This document shows positions 12,329 through 23,300 of a DNA stretch of 64,000 nt, piece after piece. Source of the stretch: Anseranas semipalmata (taxonomy: Eukaryota; Chordata; Aves; Anseriformes; Anseranatidae); contig VXAA01005665.1 of assembly GCA_013399115.1 (NCBI GenBank), forward strand, positions 386,416 to 450,415, given 5' to 3'. A program made the translations under genes and the position numbers. Numbering within the stretch: the stretch's first letter is position 1; each line of letters begins with the position of its first letter. The notes beneath the pieces were generated by a model. It worked only from the letters and a program-made list of their open reading frames with translations, was not told the DNA's origin and searched no databases.

Positions 12329-12765
12329 TTTACAGCTGTCCGAATGAGCCCTGCTAATTCCTGTCCCAGAACCCATTTGCCCCTGCAAGATAAACCTTTC
12401 CCATGTATTACTGTCAGGCTTGGTGTCTTATAAAACCAGCCATTATCAAAGAACCCAAAGCCCTGCCTGTAGGACCAGTCTTGTAGCCAAGCATTTATGG
12501 ACTGGATCCTTCTATTCCATCCCATGTCATCACCCGAAAATGGAAGGAGGGAAGAGAAAATAACTTGCGCCCCAGACTCTTTCACCAACCGTCCCAAGGC
12601 CTTAAAGTCTTTCTTCACTCGCCTCAGACTACGGGATGCAGCTTCCTCCCCACCTGTCTGGAAGACCAGTAGCAAGTAGTAGTCTGTTGAGTGCACCACG
12701 CTGGGGAGTGTCCTGGTGATATCCCTGATCTGGGCTCCAGGTAGACTGCAGACTTCCCTATGATG
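12329..12765 (-). pseudogene. CR1 ORF1 C-terminal esterase-like fragment
   Basis: A minus-strand frame stays open from about 12765 to the stop just after LIRTAVN. It includes REVCSLPGAQIRDIT, STDYYLLLVFQTG, RLVKESGAQVIFSSLLPF and GFGFFDNG, matching the SGNH/GDSL-like esterase domain of CR1 ORF1. The N-terminal GDS block lies beyond the 5' truncation. In the last block, where the family keeps an Asp and a His before LS..GK, this copy reads IHGKGLSCRGK, so by position both catalytic residues are replaced. The product would be inactive. There is no promoter, and a start at 12699 would be GTG. Confidence 0.75.
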
Positions 12766-12772
12766 AGGGTCA

Positions 12773-14194
12773 ATTTGATTGTTTTCATACTCCAGTTTTC
12801 AACTATTGGTCTTGTTTTTTACTTTGTAAGTTTATTCAGCCTCGGGTGGTCAAGATCTTATACCATGGTAGATATTTATAAACTAGGATCAACTCTTCTC
12901 TTAACCTTCTCTGCAGTAAGCAAGAACTAGTCAAGTTTTCAGTACAACATAAATTGTCCAAAACTTATCTGAAGTTCTTTTGAGCATTTTCCTATCATTT
13001 ACACTGCTTTTTAACTCAGTGAATTCCCTATTTGTCATATATATTCATGGCCAGGTATTGAAGCCTGCAATGGTTGCTTAAAACAACTACTGGAATAGCT
13101 AATGTTATTTCATGAAGTAGTCAATGTACAAATTGCTTCACTACTTATTTTCATGCACATTGCAACATCCAAAATATGATTGTGAATGTTCTCTGAGCAT
13201 TTCTTTTTCTTCTCCTCATGACTGCTTTTATGAGACCCAGAACTTCAAGGAGATCTTTGGGTTTATCCCTTACTTGGCTGATGAAGAACAGACTAGTTGG
13301 AAGATGGAATTGTGTAGGAGATTGAATGGAAAAAAGTAATTTGTGGTTGTCATCCATAGCAACAAGATAAGCTGACAGTGCCAGGGCTGCAATTGATCTC
13401 TCCTTTCATTGTTGAGGAGAAACAGTGCTGCTTAAATGTCAGGCATAATGATCACTGAACACAGCACCAACGCTACCTTGGTATCTAGTGCTAAGACTTT
13501 GTACTTTCAGGTAGCTTTCGTAACCGCTCCATGCTGGTTATGCTTCATGCTTGACTACAGAGAGGAAATGAGTGAAATAACTGTTGCATACTAGCAGTTT
13601 CTGTAGTAATTTAATGTGTGTGAACTTGTATGATGTGGCTTGAGAGTGGTTTTCTGCTGTGGCCCAAACTTTTGTGTCTGTTCTGGTAATGACCCTTAGT
13701 GGATCAGGCTGTGAGGAACATTTAGACAGAGCCATTGTTGGTCCAAGCGTATAAAGGGCATCCTATGAAAGACTGAATACTGCAGTTTGATTTTTATTTA
13801 TTCATTTCCTTTATAAGGAAAGCCACTTATCTGAATTCTTGAATAGTACATGTAATATTTATTAAGAGTGTACCAGAAAAAGAACAGAAAAGCTTAGCTG
13901 CAAAACCCAGCATAAGTAGATTAACCACCTCAGCAGTCTCAAGTAAATCCCTATTATTTGAAAATATCTAAATCAGGCTTTCACATATACATCTAGGTTT
14001 AGATTTATTTTTGACAAAGATTGTAGAACAGGATGGGTTTCAAATTGAGATAAAGCACTTCTTTTTTGGATTTAGGATAGAAAGTCTAACCCACCATGGG
14101 TGGAAGACGAGTGTTGAATCACTGCAAATAACAACAATAAACTCAAGCCTTCATCTGAACATTCTGAGAAAAAAATGAGAAGCTGGATGTCTGT
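12773..14194. other. Non-coding stretch
   Basis: No gene or repeat I can support. The frames at 13124-13357 and 13538-13735 overlap on opposite strands and match nothing known to me. Confidence 0.55.
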
Positions 14195-14260
14195 AATGCA
14201 GGAGGTTGGACTACATGACCTTGAGATCCCTTCCAACCTAAATTATTTGTATGATTCCAT
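14195..14260 (+). mobile_element. CR1 LINE, short 3' tail
   Basis: GCAGGAGGTTGGACTACATG followed by the CCCTTCCAACCT block and a degenerate ATGATTCCAT tail is the CR1 3' terminus on the plus strand. Only about 65 bp is recognisable, so it is a heavily truncated copy. Confidence 0.8.
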
Positions 14261-14819
14261 AAAAAGTAATCATACTGCAACATCTAGCATTAGCTAGACT
14301 GTGCACCTGTACTCATAGAGACTGAATATTATGTGGCTACTTGCTTTACATTTTGAAATACTCACGATTCGAATTAAAACACAAACAGTGATTTTTATTT
14401 TAAAATAAATTCTGCATTTTGGACCCCAAATTTGAATATATGGAAAGCTGGGTGCACAGAAACATTATATATAAGAGTTTTTTTCTCTTTTCCTATGTAA
14501 AAATAAACACAGAAAGATCTATAAGGTCATATTGCACTGCTGTGGCAAAGAAAAAAGCACCCTTTAAGCAACAGTCAATGGTGTTTACATTTACTTAACC
14601 CATTCATTCCTCACAAGAGATTCAGGGCTTTATTTCCTCCTTTAAACCAAATCAAAGTAGAATCGGGTGGAAGTCAAAAAATCTCATTGATTTTTAGGAC
14701 TGGAGTAAAAGAGGTAGTGGGGACCACCTTATAATTGTTATAAGTCACTTAATCGAACAATTGAACAATAGTGTTTAAATGTGTTCATTAGCCATGTGCC
14801 TTTGAGGAGCAAAGTGTAT
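14261..14819. other. AT-rich non-coding stretch
   Basis: No feature seen beyond ordinary AT-rich sequence. Confidence 0.6.
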
Positions 14820-15470
14820 GTGCTACAGTCCTGCCGGGAACAGCAGTCAGGCCCCAGTCTGTTAGGAATGATGACAATGCTTGTCCAATGCCATGACTCA
14901 CAAAAATAAAACACAGTAAACTTTATTTAAAGGTCAGATTTTATTAATTAACAGCAAGTGACTGCAAAAGTTTGGATGAGCAGTTCTTCCATGAGATAAC
15001 AAAACTTTAATAAAGAAATAATGCAGTTCCCTAGATAGCAAAGGTTATTTCTATATATTTACATAATAATTGCAAGTACAACCACTAACATTAAGGTGCA
15101 GCCAAAGAGCACCTGCAGCTGTGGGCACCTGCAGCATCCACAATCTCTGCTGGACCCCAAGCACTGGCTAGCTGCTCTCCTTTTCTAGGCGCTTACATGG
15201 CAGACCACGAGCCGGCAAGGGCTAACACTCCTTTGCCGGCTGACTTGGTCTTGGCTGGATTGGAGCATGTCTCCAGCAGGCATGTTTTAGGTGGGATCCA
15301 TGCTTTGTCTCCCAAATTCCTTGCCTGCTTTGCTGCTGAGCTCACCTATCCTCTCTATCTAACTCCAGGTTTGTGTTCTGTTCAGACGGGAGAAGAGTTT
15401 GCTGTCTTACAGTATAGACCTATCTATGGGGTTCAGTGCCAGCACCAAGACAGCTAGTTTCTTCCAAAGG
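14820..15470 (-). other. Possible LTR-derived or transcript-3'-end block
   Basis: This block is richer in GC than its surroundings from 15100 on. It holds a direct repeat of GCACCTGCAGC (about 15109 and 15125). On the minus strand there are poly(A)-signal motifs: TTTATT on the plus strand at 14932-14937 and 14940-14945. The mix of a GC-rich upstream part and a cluster of AATAAA downstream on the minus strand resembles an LTR or the end of a transcription unit. I half-recognise it as a dispersed avian repeat but cannot name it. The 86-codon plus-strand frame at 15197-15457 would then be antisense. A unique conserved sequence is the alternative. Confidence 0.3.
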
Positions 15471-15986
15471 CAGTATGAAATCCCTGCTCTTCAAAACAGA
15501 CAAAAGAAGAAAAGAAAGAAAGAAAAAAGGAAATCAAAAAGCAAAACCACTATTTTTCAAAAGCTTTTCTCTCTAAGATTTTATTGCAGTAAGATAGCAT
15601 CTTGGTCTGTGTCTATTTATCCGAATGTTTTTAAACATTGCTCATCATCATCAAGGAGAAAGAGCTGTACTGTATTTTAATTTTTGAAAAAAAAATCATA
15701 GTTCACTTATATTTTTGAAAAATGTGAACTAATACAGAACTAATACTATGCAGATAAATACCAAGCAGAAAACGTAGACAGGAAAATTGAAATATCAGCT
15801 CACTTTGTTAGCTTTCTGCATTTCTCTTGCTCTAACTTGAAATCTGGAATTTGACTTGAATGTATACTATAAATAGCCCCTAAAATCTATAAACAGAGTA
15901 TTTCCTTGTGACACAAGCAAAGACAGAATTTTAATTTGTGTGGGAATCTCTGTGGCAAGTGGAACTCATTTCCCTACAACCACAGG

Positions 15987-16048
<62 letters not shown>

Positions 16049-17173
16049 AAAAAGACACTGCATTATTCTAGACTACATAAGAATATGAAAAGCGTGAAAC
16101 TTACACAGTCTTCAGTGGACCTGAAGAGATATAAATATGTTCAAAATTTAACTCTCAGCTGGTTCTTAATTAAATATTATATTTTTTTCCTTCAGGAAAA
16201 AAAAACATTATTTTCATACACTCCATCTATAAAACAAGTGAACACACAGTACTGTACATTTCTCATTTGAATATCAAATAAACAGTATTATCTTTCAAAG
16301 TACTGAGGCATTACATTTTGAGACCTTTGAAAATCCTTGCTATAATAAAGGCTGCTTGGTGTAGAGCTTTTTTGAAAATCAAGTTGTAATTTTGGGTGCT
16401 GAGGCTTTGAAAAATCTATCATTGTGCAATTGTGGACTTACAAGTCTAAATATGCAATAAACCTTAAAAAAAAAAAAAAAACAAACACAAAACTCTGTAT
16501 GTTAAATATACATTCATTAATGACTTAAAATGTGAAAAACAACAGTTTCTCCTCTCTTCTTATCTTAAAACTAGAAAATCTTATATTGGAATTAAAAAGA
16601 ACAGGTGGTAAAATATAATGGAGTGAAATAAATGCTGAAGCTATTCTAGTCACTAATTAACCTTGTCTCACTTGATAACAAGCTCAGGAACATTTCCTGC
16701 TTTCCTGTACACATACACATCAAAATTACACAGCAGAGAGTTTGAATGAATTTGGGCTAATTTTGCAAGTTCATTATATCCCAGACTGAAGTGTTCTTTC
16801 TTGAAAAATAAAAAGAAATAATGTCAAATTAGGGGTTATACTTCCCTCATAGCTTGGGTTTTTAACACAACATTTTTAGAATTACTGGTTTGTGTTTCTT
16901 AAGGGTGTATCCTAAAGTAACAGGAGTGTCACGTGCCTTGAATAGTCCAAGATGCACCTCACAAAATATATGCATGCCACTGGCTTGAACTTTTCATTGC
17001 ACTGTACATTTCCGCTTAGATATCTGAAAAGCAAGTAGACAAAGTAAAAATCCCCTTTTCCAAGGCTGCTATTAGAGTGAAAGTTTGATTTGCTCCAAAC
17101 ACGTCAGAAAGAGATGATGATAAGACATGCCTTAGTACTTCTGCCTATCTCCCCCTAACTTAGAATATATATG
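15471..17173. other. AT-rich stretch with purine and poly(A) tracts
   Basis: Contains a purine-rich tract at 15494-15532 (AAAGA-type), the long A tract listed separately, and a second A16 run at 16466-16481 that starts five bases after an AATAAA (16456-16461). No gene seen. Confidence 0.6.
15992..16053. repeat. Long interrupted poly(A) tract
   Basis: About 26 A, one T, 28 A, TT, then five A. No poly(A) signal lies just upstream, so it looks like a simple repeat and not a retrotransposed tail. The 110-codon frame crossing it (poly-Lys) is not a gene. Confidence 0.9.
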
Positions 17174-17760
17174 TGTAATGGTTTTGGCTGGGACAGAGTT
17201 AATTTTCCTCCTAGTAGCTGGTATGGTGCTGTGCTTTGGATTCAGGATGAGAACAACGCTGATAACACACCGATGTTTAGTTGTTGCAGAGCCGTGCTTG
17301 CACAGAGCCAAGGACGTTGCAGCTCCTCGTGCTGCCCTGCCAGCAGGAGGCTGGGGGTGCACCAGGAGCTGGAGGGGACACAGCCAGGACAGCTGGCCCA
17401 GGCTGGCCACAGGCATGTCCCACACCATGTGGCCTCGTGCTCGGCAATAAAACTGGGGTAAAGAAGGAGGAAGGGGGGACGTTGGGAGCGATGGCGTTTG
17501 CCTTCCCAAGGCACCGTTCCGCGCGAGGAGCCCTGCTCTCCCCGGAGGGGCCGAGCCCCTGCCTGCCGATGGGAAGCAGCGAAGGAATCCCTTGGGTTGC
17601 TTTGCTTGCGCGCGGCTCCTGCCTTGCCTGGGGAACTGTCCTTGTCTCAGCCCGCGAGTTGTCGCGCTTCTGCCTTTCTGTTCTCTCCCCCATCCCACCT
17701 GGGCAGAGCGAGCGAGCGGCCGCAGGGTGCTGAGCTGCCGGCCGGGGCTAAACCATAACA
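17174..17760 (+). mobile_element. Solo LTR of an avian endogenous retrovirus (ERVL-like)
   Basis: Begins TGTAATGGTTTTGGCTGGGA and ends GGCTAAACCATAACA. The ends form an inverted terminal repeat matching at 10 of 11 bases (17174-17184 against 17750-17760), giving the TG...CA ends of an LTR. The flanks are ATATG (17169-17173) and ATATA (17761-17765), a possible 5-bp target duplication with one mismatch. If the LTR starts two bases earlier, at TGTGTAATGG, the flanks are both exactly ATATA. Orientation is plus from the TGTNATGG start and an AATAAA-type element at 17446-17451, in the position where related copies have a TATA-like motif. No internal viral sequence adjoins either side, so it is a solo LTR left by recombination. 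The second half is CpG-rich. The 215-, 150- and 138-codon frames are chance frames on both strands. Confidence 0.8.
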
Positions 17761-17765
17761 ATATA

Positions 17766-20205
17766 TAAGTACAGAACATAAATGTGCTGAACTAAAAATG
17801 ATCTTGCTACAATCAAAATTTAGCAGCCATATATACTCTGAGGAATCTGAAGGGCTTGACGCATTGAACAGAGTTGTATAAAACCTTGTTTTAAATTCTA
17901 TTCTTAAACTGGGGAGTAAGTTATAATTTGCCAAAATTATTTTTAATTAAAGAAATTCACAAATTAATTCCTACAATTATTACTAGCTCCATAAATTGCT
18001 TAGAAGCTTTAATTATTAGCATTTAATATTCAAAATTCAAGCTGAATTGTGATTAAATATAGTCCTATTTCTGCTTCTCTGCTGGATGAAAATAACTCTT
18101 GGAAGGAGGGATTTCAGAATATTAAGAATACACATGCATAAGAGTTAAAAACTGTCAAATGCCTAATATGTACCTAAAATTCAGAGTTGCTTCTTGTTAA
18201 CTTCTTGTTTCTGCCAGGGAATACTGATGATGGGGGCAAAAACTAGAGAAAATTGGAAAGAAATGAAAGGAATTGTATAAGAATTGAAGGTGAAGACAGG
18301 AGACTTTAACTAAATACATGGGGCATGTGTGTGCAAGTGTGTTCGTCTGTTTTATATATTAGCGCATCTATACATCTGTACATATGAATGCATAGCTGTT
18401 GACATAAATTTGACCACGTATTAGTCTATCAGCTTTAACTTAGCTTTTGTTGTTGATGTGTAAGTGCTTGGTGCCTATGTGTCTTTTAATAATTTCATCA
18501 CTTTCATTACATTTAATAGAGATATGTCACAGGTTAGTGGCATGAGGCAATGTGGTGAGGTGATGAAACTTCAGTTTATACAGAACACATACAGAAAGTT
18601 ACTAAATATTGGATTTTCTGAGGACTGAAGTGGCATTGGTACAGCACCAAGGTAGATGTGCTAACATGGATTACCTGCTCTTCTCTGATCAGTTCCTATG
18701 TATGGATTTGTAGAGTGAGAAAGTACTCTCTCAGTAAAACCTACAGCGGAACAGCCAGAAAAGTCTGTGATTTACACCTACACACTCCTATAAAACAACT
18801 TTAGAAAAGTTAACTGGAGAAAACTTGTACTTTTCTTGTAAAAAAAAATAAATAAATAAAATAAATAAAATAAACCAAGGACCCACAGAAGCTTGTAATA
18901 TTCTATAGGGAAATGAAATCCATTTACTTCCAGCTGTGTGTATGAATCAAGACAGTGCAATTCGCTAAGGAATGTCCAATTACAGAGGCACCTTTGCCCT
19001 TTTTGAGTCTATATTCTAGAAAAAGACAGGGAGACAGACAAAAAAGGAAGAGTTAATACCATCTCATTCATGATAGTTTTCTGTATTTCATTTCCCAACT
19101 AATTAACCTTTTAGTGAGGAAAAAGTTCTACATTAAGAAGCACAGTATAACAATCAAACAACTCACCATTACTGAAAGACTGTTTCTAATTTAAAGTATT
19201 TCCATTCTTCAGAAAAAAATACTCCTAAGTTCCATAAAAATATTTCTGTATGTCCTGCTCCCTCATCGCCTAAAAAAAGAAAAAATACACATATGCAGAG
19301 ATAAAACTCAGAATTTCATTTATTTTAATTTCTAGTTTTCAGTGTCAAAAAATGCTTATTGTCTCTCAGCAATATGTTTACATAGATAATATTTTCTCAT
19401 ATAAGAAATTACGAACAATATGTGAAGGGAATTATTGTTTTCAGACAGGTTATATATATTTAACTATACATGCGTAATTGGCAGGTTTCATTTCAAAGAA
19501 ATAGTACTTAAAATGTATAGGCAAGCATATGATCCATATACAGAGTCTCTTCCTCTATATGCACCCATCCACACCCACACCTTGTTTATATATAAATGCA
19601 CAGATAAGTATATATGTTACAAGCATATGTACCTTCTGTGTAAAAGTATATTTGAAAACATACGCAAACTGAGGTGTAGGTACATATGAATTATATTTCA
19701 TTCGTTGGACAAAGTGAATGAGACAAAGTATTGCATCTATCTCAGTTACAATCTGCCTGAGAGTCTTTGTACACAGTCATAATCTGGAGATTACCAGAAT
19801 GCTTGGACAGTTGACTCAACGTATAATCTAAATTAAAGGAGATACAAGAAAAGTCACTCTCAAAACTATCCCCTCCTCAAAATACTTCTGAAATGCCAAC
19901 TCACTGAAAGAGAAATTTCTCCTTGAGAGATGCTTTACTGCTGTTTTCATTTACCTGACAATCTATTCTGAATACTTCCATAATGACAGATATTCAAAAA
20001 CTCCTTAACAGAAATATTCTTCCTTTATAGTCAGTCAACTACGAAACCTATAAAATGCATCATTTTAATAGTTTGAAATATCATAGTCACTATTATACAA
20101 GATGTTGGTATAACCAGATATGATTATTAAATGGATAACATGTTATGGTTGAAAGATTCCACTAAACTCATTACGCTGAAAACATTTCTGGAAATAGAAA
20201 TTTCT
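17766..20205. other. AT-rich non-coding stretch
   Basis: No gene seen. It includes an (AAATA)-type simple repeat at 18841-18875 and a TATA/ACAT-rich patch around 19440-19690. Confidence 0.6.
18841..18875. repeat. AAATA-type simple repeat
   Basis: An A run followed by alternating AAAT and AAATA units; low-complexity sequence. Confidence 0.85.
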
Positions 20206-20320
20206 CCTTTCCTTTCCTTTCCTTTCCTTTCCTTTCCTTTCCTTTCCTTTCCTTTCCTTTCCTTTCCTTTCCTTTCCTTTCCTTTCCTTTCCTTTCCTTT
20301 CCTTTCCTTTCCTTTCCTTT
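20206..20320. repeat. (CCTTT)23 pentanucleotide microsatellite
   Basis: Twenty-three perfect CCTTT units (115 bp), AAAGG on the minus strand. The strand asymmetry (all pyrimidine against all purine) allows triplex or slipped structures. The peptide frames across it (LSFPF / KGKER repeats, 68 and 118 codons) are artefacts. Perfect units imply a young, probably length-variable locus. Confidence 0.97.
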
Positions 20321-23300
20321 TCTCTGCATTCTTATAAATGATACTTTTTCCCCCTTTTCAAATGTTTCATCTAAAAGACAAGTATATGTGCACATTTCAA
20401 AATTATTAAAATTGCCGCTTCGCAGCCAAAGAACCCTATTAATGGCAAGTACTCTAAAAAACTGCCCCCAATAACTTTTTTTGCTGTGCTCCCAAAACCA
20501 GGCTCCTAGGTGCATAACATCGCCCATTCCACTGCTGCAAAGGACACAGCCAATACATGGCTAGTTTACATACAAAGTAAGACACCTGAGGTTAGCTGAC
20601 ACTGTTATTACAATACATATATTGAATAGCTGAATATCTGAACAGTTTTACATGGAGGGGCAGCTTTAAACATGGGCAGTTCTCTAGAACGCTCTTTCCT
20701 TACGCAGGGGCTTAGGCCTTTCATGAAACAGTGTGAGGCAGAAGCTTGGAGGCCAGGACAGGCACACAAACAACGCAGCAGCAGCAAGGCTCTCAGGCAC
20801 AATATGAAACCAGATTGACCATTCTCTCCCTGGCAGCTGTGATACAAGACAAAGAAAAACAGGTAGGAATGTTGTAGCCCTTTTGCTCTGCCAATATGGT
20901 AGAATAACGTTGCGACAGGCACTGATTGGCACAATCAGGCAGAAGATACTGTTCATCATGTTACTTGACCTTCACCATCTACGAGGTTACATACCTAGTA
21001 GAAACTCCATGATAATTCACTTTGTTCAATGTTGATTCCTAGGAATCTCCTGCAAATTCAGTTTGTGGAACAACAGGAGATATGAACTCTATAGTGTAAA
21101 GATGGGATACATATATTTCATGTTGCAAGCAGTAGGGCTCTCTCAGTATCTAATGAAACCGGTGGGGACTTTAGCAGCTTTCATGGTCCAGCCCTACCGT
21201 TTTACACTGAGGAAAATGAGATGTAGGGATATTATATAAAAATAATTGATACTATTCCTCTAGAAATCTCTATGACGATATTGAGGGAATATGCTGACCA
21301 AGGAATCTGAGTCTGCTACATTGAAACTACATAAATGCAAGATTTTATACCAGAACAGTCAATTGCTGGGTATTATTACCAAGCTAGGTTTTTTAATAAC
21401 TGATGCTTAATGAATGTTAATGAGGAGAACATGATTCTCCTTCTCTTAGAGGCCTCTGAGGTCTAGTTTGGAAAGACATCAAAAGGGTAAGTTTTATTTA
21501 AAAAATATAAAAACTGTGAGATTAGCTTCTAAATTATTGTGTTCTAACTTGCTTTAATTGATTCTCTTATTCAGACTTGTTTGAAGTTTGACATCAGAGC
21601 CCTAGAGGAAACACAGCCATGGATTTGAGTACCAATTTGGCCTATGTGCTACTGCACAAACTCCTCACTTGTCTTGAAATACATACATAAGGTCTAAAAT
21701 TCTGATAATAAAATCAAAAAATATTTCAGGTGGTGCCATGAAAATATTAAATTCATTAATAAACAATTTTCAAATTATAATTTTTGTAATAAGATCAGAA
21801 ATTTGAGGAATCTAATGGCTACTCATTACCCCTTTTATTTTCTATACATTCACCAACTTTTTTTTAACCGAGAAAAAAGATGTTTTTCATATTTTATAAT
21901 ATATATTGATATATTGAAAAGAAGATCCAACAATACAACAATAAAATCCAGCAGTAGCAAATGTCAGTTTTTTATATTTTTGCATATTTATAAATCTACA
22001 TTATCATATATATATAGTTTAATTTCTAGCTGACATGGCTATCCACTTTTCAGAAGCATACCAGAGTGGGTGGCCAGAGAGGACAAAATATTTCCATTTC
22101 CTACCTAACTCCACTTCCTATCCAAGTGGTTTTCCGAAGGCTTTTCCTCATGTTTTGCTACTCCTGTTTCCTGCTGGGACTACTGCAAAGGCCTGACCAC
22201 CAGGCTGGAGAAGCGTTGCAGGGGAAGCCTGCTCTTCAGGACAATGTGTATCTCTCTACATCCTGTGCCTGAGATTTGGGCCTAGACACTATCTCAGAAA
22301 CATATAACTCTAGTTTGGGCAGAGATGTACCTGTTGCATGCACAAAGTCTGTGTTTATGTTAGTGACCTATGGTCCAAGGCATACCAAGTGCATACAGAT
22401 TAATCTTTCTCTTGACAGGAAAAGTTTGCCTGGATAAATGTGGTCCATGTAGTTAGGTTTTTTGCTGCCCTTAGGAGACAACACACTCAGCAATGTCAAA
22501 GCATTGCAAATTAACTTTCAAAATATATTGCCCTTGCAAATATTAAATGCAATAAGAATTGCAAACTTAAAGTGTCTTTAGTTAGGGTTTTTTTTTTTTT
22601 TTTCAATAGAATTTGAAACATATCTGAAATGTTGAAACAGTTGAGTACAAATGATTTCTGGAACCCTAGGCTTCAACATGTCTAGTTTCCCTACTCAGTA
22701 ATGAGGGATCCTTCTAATTCTGGAAAACCCCCAAATCCTGGGCATCCCAGAGTGGTTTGGAGAACTTGGATATCCTATGTCATGTCAGTACATAAGATAG
22801 GAAGACTGAAATTTTCTTAAGCTCTTCATAATTTTCTTTCTGACAGAGGTATCATGAATTCTTCTTTTATGATGGACAAGAACAAATATTTTTAGGATGT
22901 TGGAGCTTCCCAAGGAATAGATGTTTGATAAGTTCTTCCCAGGAGTCATGATGATTTAAAAGGGGGTCAGTTCTGCTTATGAAAGTCTAGGCTAACAAAT
23001 GGACTTCACAACATCAAGTTTACTCTGTTTCCCTATAGAATAAAGTGAGAAAAATCAGATGCTGAAAACAGAAATTGTACCACCGAAATAGAAATATCCT
23101 GGAAGGAAAAATATTTATGAAAATATTTAATCTTTAAAAAGAATGCTGTTTTCTCAACCTGTAATCAAACAGGCTTCCTGTATAACTTATGTTTAGAAAA
23201 ATGTTCATACAGTATGTAGGTGTTAGGATTAGTATGTGACTTTGAAATTTGTGAATAAAACACATTAGGCAATTCCTAGGACCTCTTGGAATGGAAAAAA

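Larger units (their letters stand above)
11872..12772 (-). mobile_element. CR1 LINE with internal deletion, RT missing
   Basis: On the minus strand this element runs from about 12772 (5' truncated inside ORF1) to the CR1 3' tail at 11872-11888, where TCACAGAA is repeated. In order it contains the esterase-like C-terminal part of ORF1 (about 12765-12329), an endonuclease part of ORF2 (about 12322-11955), and then directly the last 65-70 bp of CR1. The whole reverse-transcriptase part of ORF2 is missing. The join falls just after DICWKA in the reading frame, near 11945-11955. The 3' end looks intact, so the deletion is internal, either from template switching during retrotransposition or from a later deletion. 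The readable frames suggest a fairly young copy. No target-site duplication could be defined. Confidence 0.85.

Noticed and set aside
15938..16270. 110-codon poly-Lys frame
   Set aside because: Created by the long poly(A) tract.
17132..17779. 215-codon minus frame and others at 17.2-17.9 kb
   Set aside because: They cover the solo LTR and its flank on both strands; the low stop frequency comes from GC-rich LTR sequence.
20131..20527. Frames encoding LSFPF and KGKER repeats
   Set aside because: Pure translation of the CCTTT microsatellite.
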